NCBI GenBank assembly: GCA_963819785.1 | Contig: CAWFXW010000020.1 | Coordinates: 512,781 to 576,780, forward strand | Length of the DNA: 64,000 nt | Direction of reading: 5' to 3' | From: Palsa-504 sp963819785 | GTDB lineage: Bacteria > Actinomycetota > Actinomycetes > Streptosporangiales > Streptosporangiaceae | Shown: one piece after another, positions 16,889 through 25,764 of the stretch | Position numbering within the stretch: position 1 is the stretch's first letter | Layout of the letters: every line of letters starts with the position of its first letter | Translations under genes and position numbers: made by a program | The notes under the pieces: model-generated | Database searches by the model: none | The model's input: the letters and a program-made list of their open reading frames with translations, nothing else | Told to the model about the DNA's origin: nothing

Positions 16889-17968
16889 TATCCGGCCTGG
16901 TCGGCGCCCACCATGAGCCCGCCGCGGCCGGGCCGCACGCGGGCTCGGGACCGGCCGGGCCGACCCCGGCGCCGCTGCCCAGGTACTACGGCGAGGTCGA
17001 GGGCAACATCAGCCACGGTTCCCGCTTCGTGGTGGTCAGGTCCGTCGGAACCGGCGCGGTGGTAGCCCAGGTGCCCAACCCGGTTGACGCGCGCCACAAG
17101 CAGCTGTCCGCGATCGACGTGACCACCAGGGACGACCAGAGGTTCTACGTCTTGTACAGCGAGAGAGGGTCCACCGGGAACGGCTACTTCATGGTCTACG
17201 CCTTCACGCTCTCCCCGGCCGGAACCGTGACCGGGCCGGCCGAGGTCCCCGGCGGCGTGATCACCGGCCAGTACTACCTCGCTCTCGACGGCGGCTTCGC
17301 GGTCGCACCGGACGGCACCGAGCTGGCGATCGCGACCGCGGACCCGGCAGCCAAGGGCGTACCGCAGGCCCTGGCCGAGCAGATCGTCCTGATCGACACG
17401 CGAACCGGTACGCGCGCGACCTGGAAGGGCGGCCTGGACCAGACCGGCTCGGTGTTCGACATCGACAGCCTGAGCTGGACGGCCGACAGCGGCGCACTGA
17501 TCTACCTGGCGCAGTGGTGCCCGCAGGGCTACAGCGATCAGGGATCGACCGGGATCGGCTGCATAACCGGGTTCGGCTCCGAGCAGGTACGGGAGCTCAG
17601 CGTCTCATCCGGCGGGGGCCTGCTGACCTCCGGGCCGGTGCTGCTCCGCTCCTCGGCGCGGATCCCCTACATCGGCCAGGCGCTGATCGATCCCGACGGC
17701 GCGGAGCTGACCGCGCTGGTGAGGCTGGGCGGCACCAGCCTTCAGGTCGTGACCATCGACGTCGGCACCGGGAAGACACAAAGCGTGCTCTACCAGCTGT
17801 CACGGCGGAGGACCGTCCGCCAACCAGATCAGCCAGTTCCATCTGACCCTGGACAGCACCGGCAGCCACGTGCTGCTGGCCGGCGACCTGGTCCATGGCC
17901 GGCTTTCCGGCGGCCACCTGGTAAGTCTCCCGCCGAAGGCCTGGGACGGCACTCCGGCCAGCTGGTAG
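16777..17968 (+). pseudogene. Membrane-anchored beta-propeller-like partner of the sigma factor, damaged
   Basis: The frame contains KLWNTRLAPTAAAAAVLLAV, a single N-terminal membrane helix, then an extracytoplasmic domain of about 340 residues rich in repeated strands (FAVAPDGTELAIATADP, LSWTADSGALIYLAQW), typical of proteins encoded beside SigE-type sigma factors. Its cytoplasmic N-terminus was removed by the deletion that truncated the sigma gene. A one-base shift near 17802 moves the last 50 residues into another frame, where QISQFHLTLDSTGSHVLLAG and a natural stop (17966-17968) occur. The ancestral role may have been anti-sigma or sensory. Confidence 0.6.
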
Positions 17969-18061
17969 TCAGATCCGCGGCGGCCGTCCCCGCGGGGGCG
18001 GCGGCCGTCGCGTTCGGCGCCCGGTCAGGCCGGGCGCCTGATCGCCGGCCTGAGCGCCCGA

Positions 18062-19531
18062 TCAGGAGCCGGGCGCGACGCTGATGCCGATGAGCTTGGT
18101 CTCCAGGTACTCGGTGATGCCCTCCTGGCCGCCTTCGCGGCCCAGGCCGCTTTCCTTCATGCCGCCGAACGGCGCGGCCGCCGAGGTCGGGTTGATGTCG
18201 TTGATCCCGACGATGGCGAAGCGGAGCGCCTCGCTGACCCGGATGGCGCGGGACAGGTCCTTGGTGTACAGGTAGGCGGCCAGGCCGTACTCGGTGTCGT
18301 TGGCCATCTTGATGACCTCGTCCTCGTCGTCGAACAAGATGACCGGGGCGATCGGCCCGAAGGTCTCCTCCCGGTAGATCAGCATCTCGGGAGTGACATC
18401 GGTCAGCACGGTCGGCGCGAAGAAGGTCCCGGCGTCGTACTTCTCGCCGGTCAGGCGCTCGCCGCCGAGCAGCACGCTCGCTCCCTTGCCCACCGCGTCG
18501 GTCACGTGCTCGTCCATCTTGGCCAGCGCGCCCTCGTCGATCAGCGGGCCGATCGTGACGCCCTCGTCCAGGCCGTTCCCGGCCTTCAGCCGGCCGACCC
18601 GGTCGCGGAGCACCTCGAGGAACTTGCCGGCGATGGACCGGTGCACGAAGATCCGGTTGGGGCAGATGCAGGCCTGGCCGGTGTTGAGGAACTTGACCAG
18701 GGACGCGCCGCGCGCGGCGTGCGCCGGGTCGGCGTCGGGAAACACGATGAACGGCGCGTGCCCGCCGAGCTCGAGCGAGACCCGCTTGAGCTGGGCGGCC
18801 GCGCCCTCGGCGAGCCGCTTGCCGACCTCGGTGGACCCGGTGAAGGTGAGCTTGCGCACGGCCGGGTTGGCCAGGAACTCATCCCCCACGGTCCTGGCCC
18901 GGCTGGCGGTGACCAGGTTGACCACGCCCGCCGGGATCCCGACCTCGTGCAGGATCCGGAACACTTCGATCGCGCACAGCGGCGTCTGCTGGGCCGGCTT
19001 GAGCACGACCGTGCAGCCGGCCGCGAGCGCGGGGCCGATCTTCCTGGTCAGCATCGAGATGGGGTAGTTCCACGGGGTGATCGCGCCGACCACGCCCACC
19101 GGCTGGTGCAGGACCAGGAACCGCTGGTCGGCGCGCGCCGAGGGGATCGTCTGCCCGTAGACGCGCTTGGCCTCCTCGGCGAACCAGATCAGGAAGTCCG
19201 CCGCGTACTGGACCTCGATCCGGGCCGTGCGCAGCGGCTTGCCCTGCTCGGTCGTCATCAGCTGGGCCAGCTCGTCGGCGCGCTGCAGCATCAGCCGGTG
19301 CGCCTCGTACAGGTAGCCGGCCCGCTCGTACGCGGTCCGGGCCGCCCACGCCGGGAACGCGGCCTCGGCGGCGGCCACGGCGTCACGGACGTCCTGGGTC
19401 TCCGCGGCGCTGATCTGCGCGAGAACCTCGGAGGTGGCCGGGTTCGTCACGGGGAACGTGAGCCCGGATGCCGCATGACGCCACTTACCGTCGATATACA
19501 ACGTTCCCGAGCTGGTGTCCGGCATTGCCAT
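18062..19531 (-). CDS. NAD(P)-dependent aldehyde dehydrogenase, succinate-semialdehyde type
   Basis: A 489-residue aldehyde dehydrogenase that oxidises an aldehyde to its acid. It has the cofactor segment GAITPWNYPISML, the general base in SLELGGHAPFIVF (about Glu254) and the nucleophile in NTGQACICPNRIF (about Cys288). The second Cys two residues later is typical of GabD-like enzymes. ATG at 19531 is chosen because GGAGGG lies 6 bases upstream; TTG at 19555 has no such support. A strong inverted repeat lies in its promoter. The substrate is inferred from family resemblance only. Confidence 0.88.
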   Translation of the reverse strand: MAMPDTSSGTLYIDGKWRHAASGLTFPVTNPATSEVLAQISAAETQDVRDAVAAAEAAFPAWAARTAYERAGYLYEAHRLMLQRADELAQLMTTEQGKPLRTARIEVQYAADFLIWFAEEAKRVYGQTIPSARADQRFLVLHQPVGVVGAITPWNYPISMLTRKIGPALAAGCTVVLKPAQQTPLCAIEVFRILHEVGIPAGVVNLVTASRARTVGDEFLANPAVRKLTFTGSTEVGKRLAEGAAAQLKRVSLELGGHAPFIVFPDADPAHAARGASLVKFLNTGQACICPNRIFVHRSIAGKFLEVLRDRVGRLKAGNGLDEGVTIGPLIDEGALAKMDEHVTDAVGKGASVLLGGERLTGEKYDAGTFFAPTVLTDVTPEMLIYREETFGPIAPVILFDDEDEVIKMANDTEYGLAAYLYTKDLSRAIRVSEALRFAIVGINDINPTSAAAPFGGMKESGLGREGGQEGITEYLETKLIGISVAPGS

Positions 19532-19553
19532 GCAGGCCCTCCGTGCAGAGTTC

Positions 19554-19587
19554 AATCATTCGTGCTTCATCATTCCGGCTGAATGAT
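19554..19587. promoter_or_regulatory. Inverted repeat operator of the aldehyde dehydrogenase gene
   Basis: ATCATTC-CGGCT-GAATGAT at 19569-19587 has perfect 7-bp arms. A further half-site, AATCATTC, lies at 19554-19561. The sites are 23-56 bases upstream of the ATG at 19531, a position that would block transcription. The regulator is not identified. Confidence 0.55.
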
Positions 19588-19788
19588 TCGGTAGTTGTCC
19601 AAGTATAGACCAACAAGCCCCGGTCGCACGAGACAGGTCAGCCCGGACCGGGTGCCGGATGGCTCGGGCTGGGCGGACGGAAAGGGATGTATTGTTCCAA
19701 GGTTTTAGATACGATGAACGAAAAATCGCCGGTTAGGTTAGGGCACGGCAGGCTGCGACCGTCACGCGAGCGAAGGAGCGGATCCCCC

Positions 19789-20688
19789 ATGGCGATTGGC
19801 AAGCTCTTCCACATCATCCACATGACCGGCGACCTGCCCGGGCTCGAGGCCTGGTACGACGACGTGTTCAGCGTGCGGCGCGGTTTCCTCGACCACCACT
19901 ACATGGAGGGCGAGAAGCGGGACGCCTCCCTGGTCGTGCTCGGCGACTGCGTCATCGAGCCGCTGGCCCCCGCGTTCCGGGTGGAGGGCTGGGACGCCAT
20001 GCCGCTCGGCCGGTTCTACAACCGGTTCGGCACCCACTGGCACTCCATCGCCTGGTACACCGACGACGCGGGCGAGATCTGGCAGCGCTGCACGGATAAC
20101 GGCGTGCGCGTGTTCGTCGAGGGCGGCGTGCGGACCGCGGAACGGCCGTCGCCCCACGCGGCGATCATGACCCATCCCAAGGACACCATCGCGCAACTGG
20201 AGTTCATGAACCCGGGCGGCACCCTCATGGAGGACATGGACCCGCGGCTCAAGCCGGACTGGGACCCGGGCTGGTGGGCGGACAATCACCCGCTCGGCCT
20301 GGTGGGGCTGGCCTACACCACCGTGCTGACCCGTGACCCGGCCCGGGCCAAGCACGTCTACGCCGACGTCCTGGGCGGCACGCTGATCCGCGAGAACTCC
20401 TCGGACCTGACCGGCACGAGCAACGCCTACATCCAGGTGGGCGAGGCGGTCGTCGAGCTGGCCACGCCCACCAGGGACGGCACGCTGGCCGCGGACGACA
20501 TGGCGGCCAACGGCGAGATTCACCACGCCGCGGCGTTCCGGGTCAAGGACCTCGACCAGGCCGAGCAGTACCTGAAGAGCAAGGGCATCGAGCCGCTCGC
20601 CCGCGACGAGTCGACGCTGCTGACCCGGCCCGACACCACGCACGGGGTTCCGTTCCGGTGGACCACTAGTGACCTCGCCGGCCAGTGA
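19789..20688 (+). CDS. VOC family (glyoxalase/dioxygenase-like) two-module protein
   Basis: A 299-residue protein with two vicinal-oxygen-chelate modules: IGKLFHIIHMTGDLPGLEAW begins the first and LGLVGLAYTTVLTRDPARAK the second. The stretch GRFYNRFGTHWHSIAWYTDD contains His and Glu/Asp candidates for metal binding. ATG 19789 follows GAAGGAG by 9 bases, so the upstream in-frame ATG is not used. It is a clear paralogue of the protein at 38595-39542. Both sit next to a crotonase gene, which suggests a fixed two-enzyme step; here that crotonase is gutted. The substrate is unknown. Confidence 0.85.
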   Translation: MAIGKLFHIIHMTGDLPGLEAWYDDVFSVRRGFLDHHYMEGEKRDASLVVLGDCVIEPLAPAFRVEGWDAMPLGRFYNRFGTHWHSIAWYTDDAGEIWQRCTDNGVRVFVEGGVRTAERPSPHAAIMTHPKDTIAQLEFMNPGGTLMEDMDPRLKPDWDPGWWADNHPLGLVGLAYTTVLTRDPARAKHVYADVLGGTLIRENSSDLTGTSNAYIQVGEAVVELATPTRDGTLAADDMAANGEIHHAAAFRVKDLDQAEQYLKSKGIEPLARDESTLLTRPDTTHGVPFRWTTSDLAGQ

Positions 20689-21001
20689 GGCCGTGACGGC
20701 CTCGCGGGACGGCGACGCCGTGCGGGACGGCTTCGCCGCGCTGGAGGGCGGGGCCGTCTTGTACCGCGGCGCGGACGGGGTGGCCGAGGTCGTGCTGAAC
20801 CGGCCCGCGGTGCTCAACGCCATCAACGGCGCCATACACCACGGCATCCTGGCCGCGCTGGACCGGGTGGTGCCCGAGGGCGAGCTCGACGCCGAGGTGG
20901 ACCGGATCACGAGCCGGATCGCGGGCCTGAAGGCCGAGGCGGTGGCGGGCAACAAGCGGCTGATCAACCGGCAGTACGAGGCCGCGGGCTTCAGCCCCTG
21001 A
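20669..21001 (+). pseudogene. Crotonase with in-frame central deletion
   Basis: A 110-codon frame overlaps the VOC stop by 20 bases. It opens with a normal crotonase N-terminus (VLYRGADGVAEVVLNRPAVL, then NAINGAIHHGILAALDRV) and passes directly into the C-terminal helices (VVPEGELDAEVDRITSRIAG). About 150 residues, including both oxyanion-hole loops and catalytic positions, are missing. The reading frame is kept. It cannot be an active hydratase, but it could still be made as a small protein. The intact VOC-crotonase pair is at 38595-40390. Confidence 0.7.
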
Positions 21002-21014
21002 ACGCCCGCGGGCT

Positions 21015-21896
21015 TCAGCCCCTGATCGCGCCGACCAGGCCGCCGACGAGCTTGCGCTGGGCGAAGATGAAGATGGCCAGCGCGGGGATCATCGACACCG
21101 AGGTGAACGCGTAGACCCGCGCGGTGTCCTGGGTGTAGGTGGACTGGAAGTTGGCCACGGCCAGCGGCAGCGTGTAGTGATCCTGGCTGCTGAACACGAC
21201 CAGCGGCAGCAGGTAGGCATTCCAGCTGGTCACGAAGGCCAGGATGCCGACGGTGATCAGGGCGGGCCGGGACAGCGGCAGCAGGATGCGCAGGAAGAAC
21301 CGGATCCGGGTGGCGCCGTCCACGATCGCGGCGTCCTCCAGCTCGCCGGGGATGGCGCGCATGAACGGGCGCATGATCACGATCGTGACCGGCAGCGAGA
21401 ACGCCGCCTCGGGCAGCGCCACGCCGAGCAGGTTGTCGTTCAGGCCGATCTGCTGGAGCAGCAGGAACAGCGGCAGGGCGGCGGTGTTCAGCGGGAACAG
21501 CAGCCCGGCCACGAACAGCAGGTAGAAAGCCTCGCGGCCGCGGAAGGTATAACGCGACAGCGCGAAGGCCGCCATCGAGCCCAGCGACACGGCCAGCGCG
21601 GTGGCGATCACCGCGATCACCACGCTGTTGGCCACCGCCTGCCAGAAGATCGACGAGGTGGCGATCGCGGCGTAGTTGCTCCACACCCACGGGTGCGGCA
21701 GCGCGTTCGGATTGGCGTTGAGCTGGGCCGTGCTGCTGAAGCCGCCCACGAGCATGTACAGCATGGGCGCCAGCGTGACGGCCAGCACGAGCAGGATCAC
21801 CAGGTAGCCGGCGGGCATCGAGAGCCAGGTGCGGCGCTGGCGGATCACGTCCCGGCGCGGGGCGCGCCGGCCAAGACGGGCGCTGGCGGCGGTCAT
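21015..21896 (-). CDS. Sugar ABC transporter permease (MalG-like)
   Basis: A 293-residue inner-membrane permease with six predicted helices. The EAA loop that contacts the ATPase reads ELEDAAIVDGATRIRFFLRI at about residues 193-212, followed by LLPLSRPALITVG. It is the third gene of a binding protein-permease-permease operon and starts 19 bases after the second. No ATPase gene is present, as usual where a shared MsiK-type ATPase serves several importers. It converges on the crotonase remnant. Confidence 0.92.
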   Translation of the reverse strand: MTAASARLGRRAPRRDVIRQRRTWLSMPAGYLVILLVLAVTLAPMLYMLVGGFSSTAQLNANPNALPHPWVWSNYAAIATSSIFWQAVANSVVIAVIATALAVSLGSMAAFALSRYTFRGREAFYLLFVAGLLFPLNTAALPLFLLLQQIGLNDNLLGVALPEAAFSLPVTIVIMRPFMRAIPGELEDAAIVDGATRIRFFLRILLPLSRPALITVGILAFVTSWNAYLLPLVVFSSQDHYTLPLAVANFQSTYTQDTARVYAFTSVSMIPALAIFIFAQRKLVGGLVGAIRG

Positions 21897-21915
21897 CTGC
21901 TCACCTGCTTCCGGC

Positions 21916-22905
21916 TCACGTAACGGCCCGGGTCAGCGCGCCGGCGGTGTCGCGGCGCAGCGCGTAACGCTGATAGCCCAGCGCGAAGACCAGCGATATG
22001 ACGAACAGGACCACCGAGACCGTGGCGCCGTACCCGAACTCCGTGCGCTGGACGCCGTTGGTGTACTGATAAGTCAACATCGTGCTCGACGCGTTCGCGG
22101 GCCCGCCCAGGGTCATGATCCAGACCAGGTCGAAGAGCTGGAGCGAGCCGATGACCGACAGGAAGATCCAGATCCGGATCGTGGGACCCAGCAGCGGCAG
22201 CGTGATGGCCCGGGTCACCTGCCACGGGGTGGCGCCGTCGATGGCCGCCGCTTCGCGCAGCTCCGGCGGGATGCCCTGCAGCCCGGCCAGCAGCAGGACG
22301 ATCCCGAAGCCGATGTACTTCCAGGTGGCCACCACGAACACCGAGTAGAGCACGAGCGAGGTGCTGGCCAGCCAGTAGTGGACCAGGCCGCCCAAGCCGA
22401 CCGCCTTGAGCAGCGCGTCGAGGGGGCCGCCCGGCTGCAGCAGCTCGTACCACATCACCGCCGCCGTCGCCTCGGACAGCACGAACGGCGCGAACACGGC
22501 CAGCCGCAGGAACGTCCGGCCGCGCACCCGGCGGTTCAGCAGCAGGGCCAGCCCGAGGCTGACGGGGAGCTGGACCACCAAGGACAGCACGGCGATGATC
22601 ACGTTGTGCAGGAGGGCCTGGCGGAAGACCGGGCCGGTGAGTACCCCGGTGTAGTTCTGGAGGCCGATGAAGTCGTTCAGCGGCCCGAAGCCGCTCCAGT
22701 TGTACAGGCTGTACCAGACGGCGAAGATCATCGGGACGATCACGAACCCGACGAACAAGACGGTGGGCGGGACGAGCAGCACGGTCAGCTCGAGCCGCTT
22801 GCGGGGGGCGCGCCGCGAGCGCGGCGGGCGGGCGCCGGCGGCGGCCGGGCGGGAGGATGATGCCGTTTCCCGCCCGGCCGCCGGCGCGCTCTGGGTGCGC
22901 GCCAT
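21916..22905 (-). CDS. Sugar ABC transporter permease (MalF-like)
   Basis: A 329-residue permease with a basic, Pro/Arg-rich cytoplasmic N-terminus (about 40 residues), then six or more helices. Its EAA loop reads PPELREAAAIDGATPWQVTR followed by AITLPLLGPTI. Its ATG at 22905 overlaps the stop of the binding protein gene by one base (TGATG), indicating coupled translation. It forms the import channel with the MalG-like protein. Confidence 0.92.
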   Translation of the reverse strand: MARTQSAPAAGRETASSSRPAAAGARPPRSRRAPRKRLELTVLLVPPTVLFVGFVIVPMIFAVWYSLYNWSGFGPLNDFIGLQNYTGVLTGPVFRQALLHNVIIAVLSLVVQLPVSLGLALLLNRRVRGRTFLRLAVFAPFVLSEATAAVMWYELLQPGGPLDALLKAVGLGGLVHYWLASTSLVLYSVFVVATWKYIGFGIVLLLAGLQGIPPELREAAAIDGATPWQVTRAITLPLLGPTIRIWIFLSVIGSLQLFDLVWIMTLGGPANASSTMLTYQYTNGVQRTEFGYGATVSVVLFVISLVFALGYQRYALRRDTAGALTRAVT

Positions 22906-24233
22906 CAGTGGCCGGAGCTACTGCTCACGGAGTTGATGATGGTCGAGTTGCTGCCCTTACCCGCGAAGAAGTTCGCGAGCGCGGTGTCAAGCGCCTGGCC
23001 CGGGTTGACCGGGAAGGCGATGTCGAAGTACACCGCGTCGTAGGCGGCGCTGCGGTGGGCCTGCGCGGCGGCCTGCAGGGCCGGGTCGGTCAGCACCGAC
23101 TCGGCGGCGCTGTTCGCCGGGAGCCCGATACCGGCCTTGGTTACCAGTTCCTCCTGCACCGGGGTGCTGTCGATGTACTGCAGGAACTCGGCACAGGCCG
23201 GTTCGGAGGCCCCGGTGGTGCACGAGAAGCCGTCACCGCCGGACAACACGGCCGTCGGGTTACCCGCACCGCCGGAAACCTGGGGGAACGGGAACCAGCC
23301 GAGCTGGGAGACGATGCTCTTGTTCGAGGTCAGAGCCGGGACCACGCTGGTCTCCCAGTCACCCTGCAGCTCCATGGCGGCCTTGCCGTTGGCCAGCAGG
23401 CCGGCCGAGCTGCCCGCGCCCGTCTGGGCCTGGGTGGCGTTGAACCCGCCTTGGAACGGGCTGGTGGCCATGAACGAGGTCAGGTCCTTGGTCGCCTGGG
23501 TGAAGCACGGCGCGGTCATGTTGATGGCCTTGATGGAGGACTGCAGCACGGACTGGGAGCATTCCCGGACCGCGAAGTACTCCCAGTAGAACGCGTCCGG
23601 CCAGCGGCTGCCGCCGCCGAGCGAGATCGGGGTGATGCCGTGCGCCTTGAGCATGGTGTCATCGGACTCGAGCTGGGCGATCGTGGTCGGCGGGGAGGTG
23701 ATGCCGGCCTTGGCGAAGAGGTCCTTGCGGTACCAGAAGCCCACCACGTGCTGATCGTAGGGGATGCCGTACTGCTGGCCGTTGACCTGCCAGCCCGTGG
23801 CGGCCTGGCCCAGCTCGCTGATCCAGCCCGACGCGAGCGAGCTGAGGTTGGCCAGCTTGCCCGAGGTGAACTGGGTGGCCTCCTGACCGCCGCCCCACTG
23901 CTGGAAGATGTCGGGCGGCTTGTCGGACTTCAGGGCGATCGGCATCTTGGTGGTGAACAGGTCGCTCTGGATCGCGTCCATGTTGATCGTCACGTTCGGA
24001 TGCAAGGCGTGGAACGCGGCCACGACGCTCCTCCAGACGCCGAGCAGGGGCTGGGTGTTGCCGTTGTTCCACCAGGTGAGGGTGACCTTGGTATTGCTGC
24101 TCGAGGACGAGCTAGCACTGGTGCTCGAACCGCTGTTGCTGCTAGTGCTACTGCTGCTGCTACTGCACGCGGCGATGGCGAGTGCCGATGCCACCGCGAC
24201 GGCGACGATGGCGGGCTTTCTGGAACCTCGCAT
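22905..24233 (-). CDS. Extracellular sugar-binding lipoprotein (ABC importer)
   Basis: A 442-residue MalE/UgpB-type solute-binding protein. The signal peptide ends in the lipobox ASALAIAAC, followed by a long Ser/Thr/Asn linker (residues 23-48) that holds the domain off the membrane. The mature domain starts VTLTWWNNGNTQPLLGVW and contains DIFQQWGGGQEA and LQGDWETSVVPAL, all typical of carbohydrate-binding proteins. It leads the importer operon. LacI-type palindromes upstream suggest sugar-controlled repression. The specific sugar is not visible. Confidence 0.92.
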   Translation of the reverse strand: MRGSRKPAIVAVAVASALAIAACSSSSSSTSSNSGSSTSASSSSSSNTKVTLTWWNNGNTQPLLGVWRSVVAAFHALHPNVTINMDAIQSDLFTTKMPIALKSDKPPDIFQQWGGGQEATQFTSGKLANLSSLASGWISELGQAATGWQVNGQQYGIPYDQHVVGFWYRKDLFAKAGITSPPTTIAQLESDDTMLKAHGITPISLGGGSRWPDAFYWEYFAVRECSQSVLQSSIKAINMTAPCFTQATKDLTSFMATSPFQGGFNATQAQTGAGSSAGLLANGKAAMELQGDWETSVVPALTSNKSIVSQLGWFPFPQVSGGAGNPTAVLSGGDGFSCTTGASEPACAEFLQYIDSTPVQEELVTKAGIGLPANSAAESVLTDPALQAAAQAHRSAAYDAVYFDIAFPVNPGQALDTALANFFAGKGSNSTIINSVSSSSGH

Positions 24234-24353
24234 GCGCTCTCATCTCCTGACGATGCCGAGGAACTCATGTTGCCGGGGTCTGCTAGTGGCGGGGCCTCCT
24301 GGCGCTGCCGAAAGCGGCGGACGCGCATTACGAAACGACGTCCGTATCACGAC

Positions 24354-24379
24354 TCCGAAAGTTTAGGTAATTTTTCGGA
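24354..24379. promoter_or_regulatory. Inverted repeat upstream of the sugar importer
   Basis: TCCGAAA (24354-24360) and TTTCGGA (24373-24379) form perfect 7-bp arms separated by 12 AT-rich bases, 120 bases upstream of the binding-protein start. The CGAAA/TTTCG half-site is typical of LacI-family regulators. Confidence 0.5.
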
Positions 24380-24456
24380 AGTGTCGTTATCATAAGAAGG
24401 CAGACTCAGCCGGTCAATACCTCTTATCCAAGGTGAGTGGGCCACTGTACGGGTTT

Positions 24457-24468
24457 CGAAATGTTTCG
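24457..24468. promoter_or_regulatory. LacI-type palindrome
   Basis: CGAAATGTTTCG has CGAAA/TTTCG arms with a 2-base centre and overlaps the 8-bp palindrome TTTCGAAA at 24454. It lies about 80 bases from the first dyad, so a looping repressor could use both. No LacI gene is in the window. Confidence 0.45.
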
Positions 24469-24804
24469 GCCAGGCGTCGCCCAGATTGAGCCGGCACCTG
24501 GACCTGGGCGGCGCCGCTTGAGCTCGTGGCGTTCTGGGGCAAAGGCTCGGGGACAGCAGACGGGAGCAGATTCTGCGCGCCGGTCCGCCTGGCGCGGGGC
24601 AGCCGCGGCGACCGGGACTTCCCTGGGTTTGCGCGGCCACGCTGACCCGTTTCCCGAGGCCACGTTCCCGATCTGACGTGCCGTGCGATCAAGGCCCGGC
24701 GGGCCCGGACGCCCGATCCCCGCCAGAAAGGGACAGCGCTCCCGCTAGAGCCAGCACAGCGCCGCACTCACGGGTCCGCCAGGCCGCCCGGGTTATGGCG
24801 GTGG

Positions 24805-25284
24805 TCAGGATCGCGGGCGTTGCTTGACGCCGGCCGCGAGCAGGTCCACGACCTCGGCGATGCGCGCGGCGCGCAGCTCTGGCCGCCTAGTGGTGGCGTC
24901 GATCCAGCGCAGGTACGCCTTGCGGTAGAACTGGGCCAGCGTGTCGAAGAAGGCGGCGGCGGCCGGGTTGGCGGCCAGCGCCGCGGCGATGTCGTCGGCC
25001 AGGTCGGCGCGCTGCGGGCCTTCTGGGCCCAGTTCGACGAGCACGTCATCGCCCAGCGTGACGCCCGCGTCGTGCACCCACATCGGGAACAGGGTGAACG
25101 CCCACCCGCGGGCGTCCCGCGCGATCCTCCCGCGGACATAGCGGCCGTTGATCGTCCCGGACACGGGATGCTCAGCCTTGGCGCCCCACGCCTCGTCCGG
25201 GTCGAACGGGACCGCGATAACCGCACGGCCGCCGGGACCGGCCGCGACGCGGGCATCGAACCGCCGGACGCGCATGGTCTTCAT
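24805..25284 (-). CDS. YdeI/OmpD-associated family protein with DUF1905
   Basis: A 159-residue protein. The first 95 residues form a DUF1905-type beta barrel (AVIAVPFDPDEAW, VSGTINGRYVRGRI, FTLFPMWVHDAGVTLGDDV). The rest is the YdeI helical tail (FFDTLAQFYRKAYLRWIDAT, then RRPELRAARIAEVVDLLAAG). The family is common in actinomycetes and its biochemical role is unsettled. It is preceded on the same strand by a VOC gene, with a WYL regulator divergent from both. Confidence 0.85.
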   Translation of the reverse strand: MKTMRVRRFDARVAAGPGGRAVIAVPFDPDEAWGAKAEHPVSGTINGRYVRGRIARDARGWAFTLFPMWVHDAGVTLGDDVLVELGPEGPQRADLADDIAAALAANPAAAAFFDTLAQFYRKAYLRWIDATTRRPELRAARIAEVVDLLAAGVKQRPRS

Positions 25285-25356
25285 CGTGGCACACCGACCC
25301 GGATCCCAGCGGAGCGGCAGCCTGATAACCGGGCACTCCGGGGCGGATGCGCTAGG

Positions 25357-25713
25357 TCATTCCACGCACAGGCAGAAGGGATGCCCGGCCGGGTCGAGGA
25401 ACACCCGGAAGGACGTACCGGGCTGGTGCTCGTGCTTGGTCGCGCCGAGCTCGAGCACCGCGGCCTCGGCGGCGTCGAGATTATCGACGTTCACGTCGAG
25501 ATGCGTCTGCTGGGGCACCTGCTGCCCCGGCCATTGCGGCGGGGTGTAGTCCTCGACCTGCTGAAAGCAGATGCAGTCGCCGTAATCCGCCCGGATCTCG
25601 GCCCAGTTCGGGGAGACGGTGATCTTCCAGTCCAGCATCGTGCCGTAGAACCTGGCCAGCGCTGCCGCGTCGGGACAGTCGATAACCAGGCATGGGAAGC
25701 GTGCGATAGCCAT
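25357..25713 (-). CDS. Single-module VOC family protein
   Basis: A 118-residue glyoxalase/bleomycin-resistance-fold protein. It starts FPCLVIDCPDAAALARFYGT and ends GTSFRVFLDPAGHPFCLCVE, the usual terminal strand. Such short proteins act as dimers in detoxification or drug binding, but many lack known activity. It lies 72 bases upstream of the YdeI-family gene on the same strand and 51 bases from the divergent WYL regulator. Confidence 0.85.
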   Translation of the reverse strand: MAIARFPCLVIDCPDAAALARFYGTMLDWKITVSPNWAEIRADYGDCICFQQVEDYTPPQWPGQQVPQQTHLDVNVDNLDAAEAAVLELGATKHEHQPGTSFRVFLDPAGHPFCLCVE

Positions 25714-25764
25714 GCCTCCACGGTAGACTCAATTCCGGACGTTCGGCTTCCGGATTGGTGAAAT

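Larger units (their letters stand above)
24234..24804. other. Intergenic region with the importer promoter
   Basis: No credible gene is seen. The part nearest the importer is AT-rich (24361-24425) and carries two dyads given separately. Open frames across 24414-24767 have no recognisable features or ribosome sites. Confidence 0.6.

Noticed and set aside
24107..24170. Repetitive Ser/Thr codons as a microsatellite element
   Set aside because: They encode the ordinary flexible linker after the lipobox of the sugar-binding protein.
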